64,000 bases of DNA from Kiloniella spongiae (lineage in GTDB: Bacteria > Pseudomonadota > Alphaproteobacteria > Kiloniellales > Kiloniellaceae), in the NCBI RefSeq assembly GCF_001026905.1, contig NZ_LAQL01000007.1:62001-126000 (forward strand), in the 5' to 3' direction. Position 1 is the stretch's first letter, and each line of letters opens with the position of its first letter. The position numbers and the translations under genes are program-made. The notes beneath the pieces were generated by a model. The model did not search any database and was not told the DNA's origin. It saw only the letters and a program-made list of their open reading frames with translations. Below, one piece after another: positions 43,363 through 52,107 of this stretch.

Positions 43363-43793
43363 TTTATCCGGGAATCTGAAGAAGAATATATACCCTGAGT
43401 ATCTTGCAGAGGACAAATTCTCAAGTTCATAAAACGAAGAAATTAAATTTAAATACATTTTTTAAGTGTTATTTATGATTTTTTCTTTGATTTTGAGAGA
43501 AGGAAGTTAAAGAGATATTTTATTAAAATATTGATATAAAATACAAATTTTAATTTTAATTAATAACATTAAAAATATGTGTAATATTAATATTTATCTT
43601 TCCATGTTGTTAAATAGGGTGTAATAACTATTTAACAGATTGAGATGGTGTTGATTTTGTTTATCAACATATTTTTAGTGTTTAATTTGTAGCTCTAAGT
43701 TTGACTAAGAACTTGACATTTGCTGAGTTTGTGGCTGCTTTGGGGCTGTATTTTTGTATTTATCTGCTTGAGAGCAGTAATTCGGAGAAAACG
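43363..43793. other. AT-rich intergenic region before cysD
   Basis: About 430 bases between the divergent gmhB-like and cysD genes. It is strongly AT-rich around 43460-43600 and contains one conspicuous inverted repeat at 43608-43637. No convincing gene; an in-frame extension of cysD to 43701 is open but not supported. Confidence 0.5.
43608..43637. promoter_or_regulatory. Perfect 10-bp inverted repeat upstream of cysDNC
   Basis: TGTTAAATAG and CTATTTAACA are exact complements separated by ten bases (GGTGTAATAA). It lies about 155 bases before the cysD GTG start. A dimeric repressor or activator site is likely; a sulfur or cysteine regulator is a natural candidate. Confidence 0.5.
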
Positions 43794-44702
43794 GTGAGCG
43801 ATCCGTATCTGACACACTTGAAACAGCTGGAAGCTGAGAGCATTCATATTATTCGAGAGGTCGCGGCAGAGTTCCGTAACCCTGTGATGCTCTATTCCAT
43901 TGGTAAAGATTCTGCCGTTATGTTGCATCTGGCACGTAAGGCTTTTTACCCTTCAAAACCTCCTTTTCCTCTGATGCATGTTGATACGACATGGAAGTTC
44001 AAGGAAATGATTGCTTTCCGTGACAAGATAGCTGCGGAATATGGGTTTGATCTCATCGTACATACTAATGAAGATGGACGTGAAAAGGGAATGAACCCCT
44101 TTGATCATGGTTCAGCGCTTTATACGGACGTGATGAAAACCGAGGCTTTGAAACAAGCGCTGGAGAAATACAAGTTTGATGCTGCTTTTGGGGGCGCGCG
44201 GCGGGACGAAGAAAAATCCCGTGCTAAAGAACGCGTATTCTCTTTCCGATCAGAAAATCATCGTTGGGATCCGAAAAATCAACGTCCCGAGCTATGGAAT
44301 GTGTACAACGCCCGTGTAAAACCGGGTGAGAGCATTCGTGCCTTCCCGATATCTAACTGGACCGAGCTGGATATCTGGCAATATATCTATCGTGAAAATA
44401 TTCCGATTGTCCCGCTTTATTATTCTGCGGAACGTCCGGTTGTTGAGCGCGACGGCGCTTTGATTATGGTCGATGATGATCGCATGCCGTTGAAGCCGGG
44501 TGAAACGCCAGAGATGAAATCTGTCCGTTTTAGAACGCTTGGGTGTTATCCGCTTACAGGCGCGGTTGAATCAGAAGCTGCGACACTGCCGGACATCATT
44601 CAGGAAATGTTGCTGACAACAACTTCAGAACGCCAGGGACGTGTCATTGATCACGATCAGGCGGGTTCAATGGAAAAGAAAAAGCAGGAGGGCTACTTCT
44701 AA
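43794..44702 (+). CDS. cysD: Sulfate adenylyltransferase small subunit CysD
   Basis: 302 residues from GTG 43794, chosen because GGAG is eight bases upstream and the protein then starts like known CysD ([20 protein letters not shown]). The PP-loop is [18 protein letters not shown]; downstream are [20 protein letters not shown] and [16 protein letters not shown]. CysD forms APS from ATP and sulfate, with the CysN GTPase driving the reaction. Its TAA overlaps the ATG of cysNC by one base (TAATG). No cysH, cysI or cysJ gene is adjacent, so this unit may serve PAPS for sulfation as well as assimilation. Confidence 0.95.
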   Translation: MSDPYLTHLKQLEAESIHIIREVAAEFRNPVMLYSIGKDSAVMLHLARKAFYPSKPPFPLMHVDTTWKFKEMIAFRDKIAAEYGFDLIVHTNEDGREKGMNPFDHGSALYTDVMKTEALKQALEKYKFDAAFGGARRDEEKSRAKERVFSFRSENHRWDPKNQRPELWNVYNARVKPGESIRAFPISNWTELDIWQYIYRENIPIVPLYYSAERPVVERDGALIMVDDDRMPLKPGETPEMKSVRFRTLGCYPLTGAVESEAATLPDIIQEMLLTTTSERQGRVIDHDQAGSMEKKKQEGYF

Positions 44703-46600
44703 TGGCCCACAAAGATACCCTTATTTCCGAAGACATTCTGGCCTATCTTAAAGCGCAGGAAGAAAAAAGCCTGTTGAGGTTTATTACCTGTGGCTCTGTG
44801 GATGATGGAAAATCAACCCTTATTGGTCGATTGCTTTATGATTCAAAGCTTATTTTTGAAGATCAGCTAACCGCACTGGAAAGTGATAGCAAAAAAGTAG
44901 GCACCACGGGCGAAGATATCGATCTGGCCCTGTTGGTTGATGGCCTTCAGGCTGAGCGAGAGCAAGGCATTACCATCGACGTCGCCTATCGCTTTTTCTC
45001 GACGGATAAACGCAAATTTATCGTCGCTGATACGCCGGGTCACGAACAGTATACCCGGAACATGGCAACGGGCGCATCAGGGGCAGAGCTTGCGCTCATT
45101 CTTGTTGATGCGCGCAAAGGTGTTCTGACCCAAACCCGACGTCACAGTTATATCGTATCTCAACTTGGCATTAAAAATGTTGTTCTGGTGGTCAACAAGA
45201 TGGACTTGGTTGACTATTCCCAGGACAGATACAACGAGGTAGTTGAAGAGTATCTGTCCTTTGCTGACAAGCTGGATATTCCAAATATTATCACTGCGCC
45301 GATCTCTGCACTTAAAGGTGAAAATGTTATCGAACCAAGTGCTGAGATGGACTGGTACAAAGGTCCAACTTTGCTTGGTCACCTTGAGACTGTTGATGTT
45401 ACAACGGATATAACCGAGACAGCTTTCCGGATGCCTGTTCAGTGGGTAAACCGTCCTAATCTTGATTTCCGGGGTTTTAGCGGAACGATTTCATCCGGGC
45501 GTATAAAGCCGGGGGATGATATTGCCGTTTCTCCGTCGGGTAAAACATCGAAAATTGATCGTATTGTTACCTTTGATGGTGATCTGGAAGAAGCGATTGC
45601 CGGGCAAGCTGTGACAATCACCTTGAAGGATGAGATTGATATTAGCCGCGGCGACATTCTCTCCAAAGCAGATGAAGTGCCGGAATTAAGTGATCAGTTA
45701 AAGGCGCATATTTTGTGGATGCAAGAAGATGCCTTGTTGCCGGGTCGTCCGTACCTTTTAAAAACGGCAGCAACCACAGTGCCTGTGGTGATTTCGGATC
45801 TTCATCACAAGGTAAATGTGAATACACTGGAAGAACAAGCTGGTAAAACACTGGAATTAAATGAGGTCGGTGTCTGTAATCTGGCTCTTGATCGGGCCAT
45901 TCCATTCGATGCCTATAAAGAAAACCGGGAAACAGGTTCTTTCATTCTGATTGACCGCTACACCAACTCAACGGTCGGTGCGGGTATGATTGACTTTGGG
46001 TTGCGCCGTGCAAGTAATATTGTTTGGCAAGAGCTGGATGTTAACAAAGGTAATCGAGCAGAGCAGAAGGGGCAAAAGCCCTGTGTTCTATGGTTTACCG
46101 GTTTATCTGGCGCGGGTAAGTCAACTGTCGCCAACCTGGTTGAGAAAAAGCTCTTTGCTGAAGGTCGGCATACCTACACGCTGGATGGTGACAATGTTCG
46201 TCATGGCTTAAACAAGGATCTTGGCTTTACAGATGCAGACCGTGTTGAAAACATTCGTCGTGTTTCAGAAACTGCAAGTTTGTTTGTCGATGCCGGGTTG
46301 ATTGTTCTCGTGTCTTTCATTTCGCCTTTCAGAAGTGAACGTCGTATGGCGCGTGAACTGATGGGTGAAAGCGAGTTTCTCGAAGTCTTTGTGGATACAC
46401 CACTGGAAGTTTGTGAAGAGCGGGATCCAAAAGGGCTTTATAAGAAAGCCCGCGCCGGAGACATCAAAAACTTCACCGGAATTGATTCTGCTTATGAAGC
46501 GCCTGTGAATGCCGAGATTGTTTTGGCTGGAGGAAGTGCTGAACCGGAAGTTTTGGCTGATCGGGTCATTGCCCAGCTCAAAGAGCGCGGATTTGTATAA
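44702..46600 (+). CDS. cysNC: Bifunctional sulfate adenylyltransferase large subunit / APS kinase (CysNC)
   Basis: 632 residues. The N-terminal translational-GTPase domain has [24 protein letters not shown] and NKMD, followed by two beta-barrel domains to about residue 445. The C-terminal APS kinase has [18 protein letters not shown] near residue 470, [15 protein letters not shown], and [13 protein letters not shown]. CysN couples GTP hydrolysis to APS formation with CysD, and CysC phosphorylates APS to PAPS. Fused CysN-CysC is common in Alphaproteobacteria (NodQ-type). Translationally coupled to cysD; a strong terminator follows. Confidence 0.96.
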   Translation: MAHKDTLISEDILAYLKAQEEKSLLRFITCGSVDDGKSTLIGRLLYDSKLIFEDQLTALESDSKKVGTTGEDIDLALLVDGLQAEREQGITIDVAYRFFSTDKRKFIVADTPGHEQYTRNMATGASGAELALILVDARKGVLTQTRRHSYIVSQLGIKNVVLVVNKMDLVDYSQDRYNEVVEEYLSFADKLDIPNIITAPISALKGENVIEPSAEMDWYKGPTLLGHLETVDVTTDITETAFRMPVQWVNRPNLDFRGFSGTISSGRIKPGDDIAVSPSGKTSKIDRIVTFDGDLEEAIAGQAVTITLKDEIDISRGDILSKADEVPELSDQLKAHILWMQEDALLPGRPYLLKTAATTVPVVISDLHHKVNVNTLEEQAGKTLELNEVGVCNLALDRAIPFDAYKENRETGSFILIDRYTNSTVGAGMIDFGLRRASNIVWQELDVNKGNRAEQKGQKPCVLWFTGLSGAGKSTVANLVEKKLFAEGRHTYTLDGDNVRHGLNKDLGFTDADRVENIRRVSETASLFVDAGLIVLVSFISPFRSERRMARELMGESEFLEVFVDTPLEVCEERDPKGLYKKARAGDIKNFTGIDSAYEAPVNAEIVLAGGSAEPEVLADRVIAQLKERGFV

Positions 46601-46624
46601 AGCAAACCGTGTTTGTTAACAGGA

Positions 46625-46658
46625 AAAAGGGGCTGGTGATTATACCAGCCCCTTTTTT
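46625..46658 (+). terminator. Intrinsic terminator after cysNC
   Basis: Stem GGGGCTGGT/ACCAGCCCC with a six-base loop followed by six T, a textbook rho-independent terminator 24 bases after the stop. Confidence 0.92.
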
Positions 46659-46863
46659 ACGCCTTAATTTTACGCGAAAGTAAGTAATATTAATACTACC
46701 TTAGCCCGTATTATGGTTTACTTGATGGTGTGAGGATTCAGAGGTGATAACTCTTGATCTCAGAATTGTGATTTTCAACTGGGGATGACCGTACACAGAT
46801 AATTACTATAAAGCTGCATTCTAATATCATAAGGGTATTGAGAGAAACGGCTTAGGTGGGGAG

Positions 46864-49215
46864 ATGGATACAGAACTGGACCTCGACTTTAAACCAACAT
46901 ACGACTGGTGTGTGAAGGCTTTTTCTTTGGTCAAAAAGCGCCTGGGCATCAACATCTGCTTGCATGATGATTACGATAAATTTGCCGAAGGTGATATTTA
47001 TCTTTTCAATCATTTTGCCCGGTTCGAAACCATTATTCCTCAATATCTTATTCATGAAGAAACAGGCCAGTATTGTCGGTGTGTCGCGGCGGGTGAGTTG
47101 TTTGAAGGCAATGAGTCCTTTGCCAGCTTTTTATACGGCGTTGGTGCTGTACCCCATAATCATCCGGGATTACTTCCGTTCCTGGCTGCCGAAATTCTGC
47201 GAGGCCGCAAAGTCATCATTTTTCCCGAAGGGGGAATGGTTAAAGACAGGCACGTTGTTGGTCCATCAGGCGAATATAGTATTTTTTCGCCAACTGCGAA
47301 GATCAGACGTAAGCACCATACTGGGGCCGCTGTTCTTGCGTTGACGGTGGAGTTATTCAAACAACGTGTTTTATCTGTTTTCGAAGCCAAGGAATATGCC
47401 CGCCTTGAACGGTGGGCAAAGGCGCTGGAAATGGAAACAACAGAAGAACTTTTGGCTGTTGCTAGTAAGCCAACCGAGATTATCCCGGCAAATATCACCT
47501 TTTATCCGATCAGGGCGAGCGATAACATTTTAAGTCGAAGCGCGGAATTCTTCAGCAAGGGCAGCAATCCGAGGCTCGTTGAAGAAGTCCTGATCGAAGC
47601 GAATATGATTCTTAAGGATTGCGATATGGATATCCGTGTCAGCAAACCACTGGATGTGACACATGTATGGAAATGGTGGGAAAAACGCCTTCTTTCCAGA
47701 GTATTTAGTCAAATCAACTCGCTTGATGATTTTTTCAAATTATCCCATGCGCCGGATACATTGAACGAAAAGATATTCAAGCTGTGTAGCTCTCGCGGAA
47801 CCAATCGCCTGCGTGATTACTATATGGATGCGATCTATACCGGGGTTACGGTTAATCTCTATCATTTGGCATCTTCTTTAATTCGATATCTTGTTTTGAA
47901 AAAAGAACCACGAATTTTAAAGGGAAACTTTCATAAGGCACTCTATCTCGCCATTAAATCCTGTCAGAAAAAAGAAGATGTTCACCTGCACCGTAGCCTG
48001 ACAAAGCCGGAAAATTATTGGAACTTGGGTAGCGGGCAGATCTGTGAGTCATTGAAGAAGTATATGTCTGCCGTAGGCTGTGCTGAACATATCAGACAAG
48101 ATGAAGATTATTATCACTTTGATGAAACAGTTATTGAGATAACAAGCTTTAATACAGTGCGCCTTGAGAACTTGATACGTGTCTATGCCAATGAAGTTAT
48201 GCCGATAAAAGAAGCTGTTATCAGTGTTGAGGAAGCGTATGAAACGTTATTGGATGTTGAGCGGGATACATTAGCATATCACCTTCTGGATGATGAGTAT
48301 GTATCGCTCGAATGTGACCGCAAGACCTATACAAAACCGCATCATGTGGAAATTAATGCTAAGGAAATGGCTTGCGCCCCGGCTGAGCCTTATCTGATTG
48401 TACCGGAAAATTGCCGTAATACTGGCGTGCTTATCGTTCACGGTCTTTTGGCCTCACCTGCGGAACTTTATGAATTCGGACGGGAAATATCCGAACTTGG
48501 CTATGCTGTCATGGGGGTTCGTTTGAAGGGGCATGGTACATCCCCTTGGGATTTGAGGGATCGACATTGGCAGGATTGGATGAGTTCCATTGCACGAGGG
48601 CGTCAAATTTTATCTGCTTTTGTGGATGACATCAGTTTAGTTGGCTTTGCAACTGGTGGCACCCTGTCGTTACTTGAAGCGGCTAATAACCCGGAAGGTA
48701 TATCATCGGTTTCCGCCGTTTCTGTCCCTTGGCAGTTTAAGACTAGTAATCTGTTGTTTGCGCATTTGGCACATGGTTTGGAAAAGTTGACAAGCTGGGT
48801 TCCGGCGATCGAAGAAAAGGGGGTTTTCAAAGAACATCCTGCCGAAAATCCAGAAATAAATTATCATAGTGTCCCTGTGCGAACGACATATGAACTTTAC
48901 CAACTGCATGAGCAACTCCGAGAAAACCTTCCGCATGTTTCCTGCCCGGTGAAACTTTTCCAGGGGATGGAAGATCCGATTGTAGATGCCAAGGGGATTA
49001 ATAAAGTTTTCGATTTGATCGGTACTCAGGATAAAGAGCTGATTATGGTCGAATCAAAGCGGCATGGAATTCTGCACGAGAACATTGGTAACTGCCGTCA
49101 GGGTATTCGTGGTTTCTTGGAAAGTATTGACCAACAAGCGGCAGAACGTCAGGAGATTGCGCAAGAAAAACGCTTAGAAGCGCATCTGCAGGAACAACGA
49201 GGTGTCAGGTCATGA
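46864..49215 (+). CDS. Two-domain acyltransferase / alpha-beta-hydrolase-like fusion with altered motifs
   Basis: 783 residues. The N-terminal domain (about 20-260) is PlsC-like: NHFARFE gives H-x4-E (His 50, Glu 55) instead of H-x4-D, and FPEGGMV near residue 120 is block III. A helical linker of about 250 residues follows. The C-terminal domain (about 520-760) is an alpha/beta hydrolase: VLIVHGLLASP, GFATGGTLSL, GMEDPIVD and KRHGILHE. The nucleophile Ser of GxSxG is Ala596 (codon GCA), so classic hydrolysis is not expected. First gene of the fatty-acid operon, overlapping the acyl-CoA ligase by four bases. It may transfer acyl chains or bind acyl substrates; the real reaction is unknown. 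Confidence 0.82.
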   Translation: MDTELDLDFKPTYDWCVKAFSLVKKRLGINICLHDDYDKFAEGDIYLFNHFARFETIIPQYLIHEETGQYCRCVAAGELFEGNESFASFLYGVGAVPHNHPGLLPFLAAEILRGRKVIIFPEGGMVKDRHVVGPSGEYSIFSPTAKIRRKHHTGAAVLALTVELFKQRVLSVFEAKEYARLERWAKALEMETTEELLAVASKPTEIIPANITFYPIRASDNILSRSAEFFSKGSNPRLVEEVLIEANMILKDCDMDIRVSKPLDVTHVWKWWEKRLLSRVFSQINSLDDFFKLSHAPDTLNEKIFKLCSSRGTNRLRDYYMDAIYTGVTVNLYHLASSLIRYLVLKKEPRILKGNFHKALYLAIKSCQKKEDVHLHRSLTKPENYWNLGSGQICESLKKYMSAVGCAEHIRQDEDYYHFDETVIEITSFNTVRLENLIRVYANEVMPIKEAVISVEEAYETLLDVERDTLAYHLLDDEYVSLECDRKTYTKPHHVEINAKEMACAPAEPYLIVPENCRNTGVLIVHGLLASPAELYEFGREISELGYAVMGVRLKGHGTSPWDLRDRHWQDWMSSIARGRQILSAFVDDISLVGFATGGTLSLLEAANNPEGISSVSAVSVPWQFKTSNLLFAHLAHGLEKLTSWVPAIEEKGVFKEHPAENPEINYHSVPVRTTYELYQLHEQLRENLPHVSCPVKLFQGMEDPIVDAKGINKVFDLIGTQDKELIMVESKRHGILHENIGNCRQGIRGFLESIDQQAAERQEIAQEKRLEAHLQEQRGVRS

Positions 49216-50894
49216 GCAGAAAGGGTAAAAAAGCATCTCATATCGGTACTTACCCCGAGGCTTCTTTAGCACGGGATGATGCCGTTCAATCTGATAACCA
49301 GTCTCTTTACCAAAACCTGGAACAGGTTGTCGCGCGGTTCCCTGATCGTTCTTGTGTCGAGTTTCTTGGCCGGAGCTACAGTTACGCTGATATTTTTGAT
49401 CAGATACAGTCTGTTGCTGCTGGCTTGCAAAGACAAGGTGTTGGTAAGGGGGATTGTGTGGTCTTGTTCTTGCCGAACTGTCCTTATTTTGTGATCTGTT
49501 ACTACGCGCTTTTAAAAATTGGGGCAGTCGTTGTTAATTCAAACCCCTTGTACGCGCCTGAAGAGTTGGAATATCAGTTGAATGACTGTGGCGCGAAGCT
49601 TTTGATTACACTGGATGTTAAAGAACTTTGCGAGAAAGTTGAAAAACAGTTTTCCCAAACGCCGCTGGAAAAGGTCGTTATCTGTAGGCTAGCACAGGCA
49701 ATGCCGATGCTTAAGGGGACGCTATTTTCTTTATTACAGTTTCATAAGATATCGCATCCCTCGGGGCCAGAGTTCATAGAATTTACGGATCTGGCTGAAA
49801 GTACAGACGGCGCTTACCCCGTGGATGTCTCACGTAAAGATAAAGCGGTATTACAATATACTGGCGGGACCACAGGTAAGCCCAAAGGGGCGATTTTGAG
49901 TCATGGGAATGTTATTGCCAATACATCACAGGTTGTTGCCTGGTTTTCAGATGCTGTTCCGGGCGAAGAACGTATTCTTGGTGTTTTACCGATGTTCCAT
50001 GTTTTTGCCATGACGACGGTCTTGAACATGGGGGTTGCTCTTGGCGCAGAATTAATTCTGCTTCCCCGCTTTAAATTGGGACAGATGCTGAAGACAATTG
50101 ATCGATTAAAACCGACGCTAATGATGGGGGTGCCAACCCTTTATGGTGCGGTCAATAATTCACCTATTGTCGGGCGGTATGACCTTTCTTCGATTAAGTA
50201 CTGTATTTCTGGTGGGGCGCCTTTGCCCTTGGATACCAAAATACAATTTGAAACCTTTACCGGGTGTACTCTTGTTGAAGGCTATGGATTGAGTGAGGCC
50301 TCGCCTGTTTGTGCCTGTAATCCTGTTGGTGGACAGAACAAAGAAGGATCTATCGGGCTTCCTCTGCCAGAAACCTGTTTTGAAATTAGAGATATCGAAG
50401 CGCCCCATGCGTTGCTTGATATTGGCGAAATGGGTGAACTTTGTGTTTCGGGGCCTCAAGTTATGCAGGGCTATTGGAATAACGATGAAGCAACTGGTCG
50501 TGCGATCAAGGGAGGCTATCTTCATACCGGGGATGTAGGTTATATGGATGACGAAGGTTATGTTTTCCTTCTGGACCGTCTTAAAGACTTGATTATATGC
50601 AATGGATACAATGTTTACCCCCGAAATATTGAGGAGGCGATCAATCGTCATCCGTCTGTAGAAGAAGTCACGGTCATTGGTATTGCAGAGGCCGAACACG
50701 GCGAAATTCCAAAAGCATTTATCAAGCTGAGAGAAGGTGCAAGTATAGAAAGTGAAGAGCTTTTAGAGTTCCTGAAAGAGTACTTATCCCCAATGGAAAT
50801 GCCGAGAGAAATTGAATTTAGGTCTGAACTGCCAAAAACCATGATTGGCAAACTTTCCAAGAAAGAGTTACGGGAAGAAACGTCTTCGATGTGA
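49212..50894 (+). CDS. Long-chain fatty acid-CoA ligase (FadD-like)
   Basis: 560 residues of the ANL adenylating family. The P-loop-like A3 motif is YTGGTTGKPKGAILSH, A5 is LVEGYGLSEASPV, A8 contains HTGDVGYMDDEGY and LDRLKDLIICNGYNVYPRN, and A10 Lys lies in PKTMIGKLSKKELR. It activates fatty acids to acyl-CoA through an acyl-AMP intermediate. It starts inside the stop of the preceding acyltransferase gene (ATGA), and thiolase follows after a short gap. Chain-length preference cannot be read. Confidence 0.92.
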   Translation: MSRKGKKASHIGTYPEASLARDDAVQSDNQSLYQNLEQVVARFPDRSCVEFLGRSYSYADIFDQIQSVAAGLQRQGVGKGDCVVLFLPNCPYFVICYYALLKIGAVVVNSNPLYAPEELEYQLNDCGAKLLITLDVKELCEKVEKQFSQTPLEKVVICRLAQAMPMLKGTLFSLLQFHKISHPSGPEFIEFTDLAESTDGAYPVDVSRKDKAVLQYTGGTTGKPKGAILSHGNVIANTSQVVAWFSDAVPGEERILGVLPMFHVFAMTTVLNMGVALGAELILLPRFKLGQMLKTIDRLKPTLMMGVPTLYGAVNNSPIVGRYDLSSIKYCISGGAPLPLDTKIQFETFTGCTLVEGYGLSEASPVCACNPVGGQNKEGSIGLPLPETCFEIRDIEAPHALLDIGEMGELCVSGPQVMQGYWNNDEATGRAIKGGYLHTGDVGYMDDEGYVFLLDRLKDLIICNGYNVYPRNIEEAINRHPSVEEVTVIGIAEAEHGEIPKAFIKLREGASIESEELLEFLKEYLSPMEMPREIEFRSELPKTMIGKLSKKELREETSSM

Positions 50895-50964
50895 TGGTTT
50901 AGGGAGAAGAGTAAAAAAGATTGAAATACAGAGCATAGGTTCTGAGAACAACAGAGGTAAGAAG

Positions 50965-52107
50965 ATGGTCGATATTGTTATTGCAGGCTACGCACGCTCC
51001 CCCTTTCATTTTGCGAACAAAGGAGCTTTGGCAAAAGTGCGACCTGATGATCTTGTCGCACAAGTCATTAAAGGATTGGTGCACAAAACCGGGATTGAAG
51101 GCAAAGCCATTGAGGCCGTTTTCATGGGGTGTGCTTTTCCCGAAGGCGAACAGGGATTAAACGTCGCCCGGCTGGCTGTGTTCTTGGCTGATTTACCGCA
51201 ATCCGTGGGCGGTGCTACGGTCAATCATTTCTGTGGTTCATCCATGCAGGCCATTCACATGGCAGCGGGCGCGATTTCAATGGGTGCCGGGGATGCTTAT
51301 GTTTGTGCAGGTATCGAATCAATGACACGGGTGCCGATGATGGGCTTCAATCCCTTGTTGAATCCGGCGCTCGCAAAAGAGTATCCCCCGGCCTATGTTT
51401 CCATGGGGGAAACGGCAGAAAATGTTGCTGATAAATATACTATTAGTCGTAAGGATCAGGATCAGTTTTCTCTTAACAGTCATCTGAAGGCGGCTGAAGC
51501 GCAGGGCAAGGGAAACTTCAGGGATGAAATCATTCCCATAAAAACCGATGCTGGCGATATGGTCGATCAGGATGGTTGTATTCGAGGGAACAGTACGATT
51601 GAAGGATTGGCCGGACTTTCGCCTGCTTTCAAAGAAGAGGGCAATGTAACGGCCGGATCTTCATCTCCGCTTACTGATGGGGCAACGGCAGTTATTGTTT
51701 GTACGGCTGATTTTGCAAAAGCGCAGGAACTGGATGTGCTTGCCAAAATTCGCAGTATTGCGGTTGCAGGCTGTGCGCCAGAAATAATGGGTATTGGTCC
51801 TGTTGCGGCGACAAACAAGGCAATTGCGCGCGCAGGCATTACACTTTCTGACCTGGACGTTATTGAACTCAACGAAGCTTTTGCCAGTCAGGCACTGGCC
51901 TGTATGGCTGATTTGAATCTGGACGAGAGTAAAATCAATCTGGATGGTGGTGCGATTGCCATCGGACATCCCTTGGGGGCAACCGGAGCCCGTATTACAG
52001 GTAAAGCAGCCCAGTTGTTAAAGCGGGAAAAGGGCAAGTTCGCCCTAGCCACTCAGTGTATTGGCGGCGGTCAAGGAATAGCGACTGTTCTGGAGGCTGT
52101 TGGATGA
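50965..52107 (+). CDS. Acetyl-CoA C-acyltransferase (thiolase)
   Basis: 380 residues from ATG 50965 after AGAGGTAAG; the frame is open upstream to 50845, but that part overlaps the ligase gene and lacks family similarity. Acylation Cys is in NHFCGSSMQAIHMA (about residue 91), His in the GGAIAIGHPLGATGARI block, and the second Cys in CIGGGQGIA. It performs the last step of beta-oxidation, releasing acetyl-CoA. Its stop overlaps the start of the next gene (ATGA), showing coupling to the bifunctional enzyme with which it works. Confidence 0.94.
   Translation: MVDIVIAGYARSPFHFANKGALAKVRPDDLVAQVIKGLVHKTGIEGKAIEAVFMGCAFPEGEQGLNVARLAVFLADLPQSVGGATVNHFCGSSMQAIHMAAGAISMGAGDAYVCAGIESMTRVPMMGFNPLLNPALAKEYPPAYVSMGETAENVADKYTISRKDQDQFSLNSHLKAAEAQGKGNFRDEIIPIKTDAGDMVDQDGCIRGNSTIEGLAGLSPAFKEEGNVTAGSSSPLTDGATAVIVCTADFAKAQELDVLAKIRSIAVAGCAPEIMGIGPVAATNKAIARAGITLSDLDVIELNEAFASQALACMADLNLDESKINLDGGAIAIGHPLGATGARITGKAAQLLKREKGKFALATQCIGGGQGIATVLEAVG

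Noticed and set aside
43701-43793. N-terminal extension of cysD
   Set aside because: The frame is open from a TTG, but GTG 43794 has a ribosome site and matches the normal CysD N-terminus and length.
50160-50699. 179-codon minus-strand frame inside the acyl-CoA ligase gene
   Set aside because: Shadow of the ligase reading frame, without motifs.
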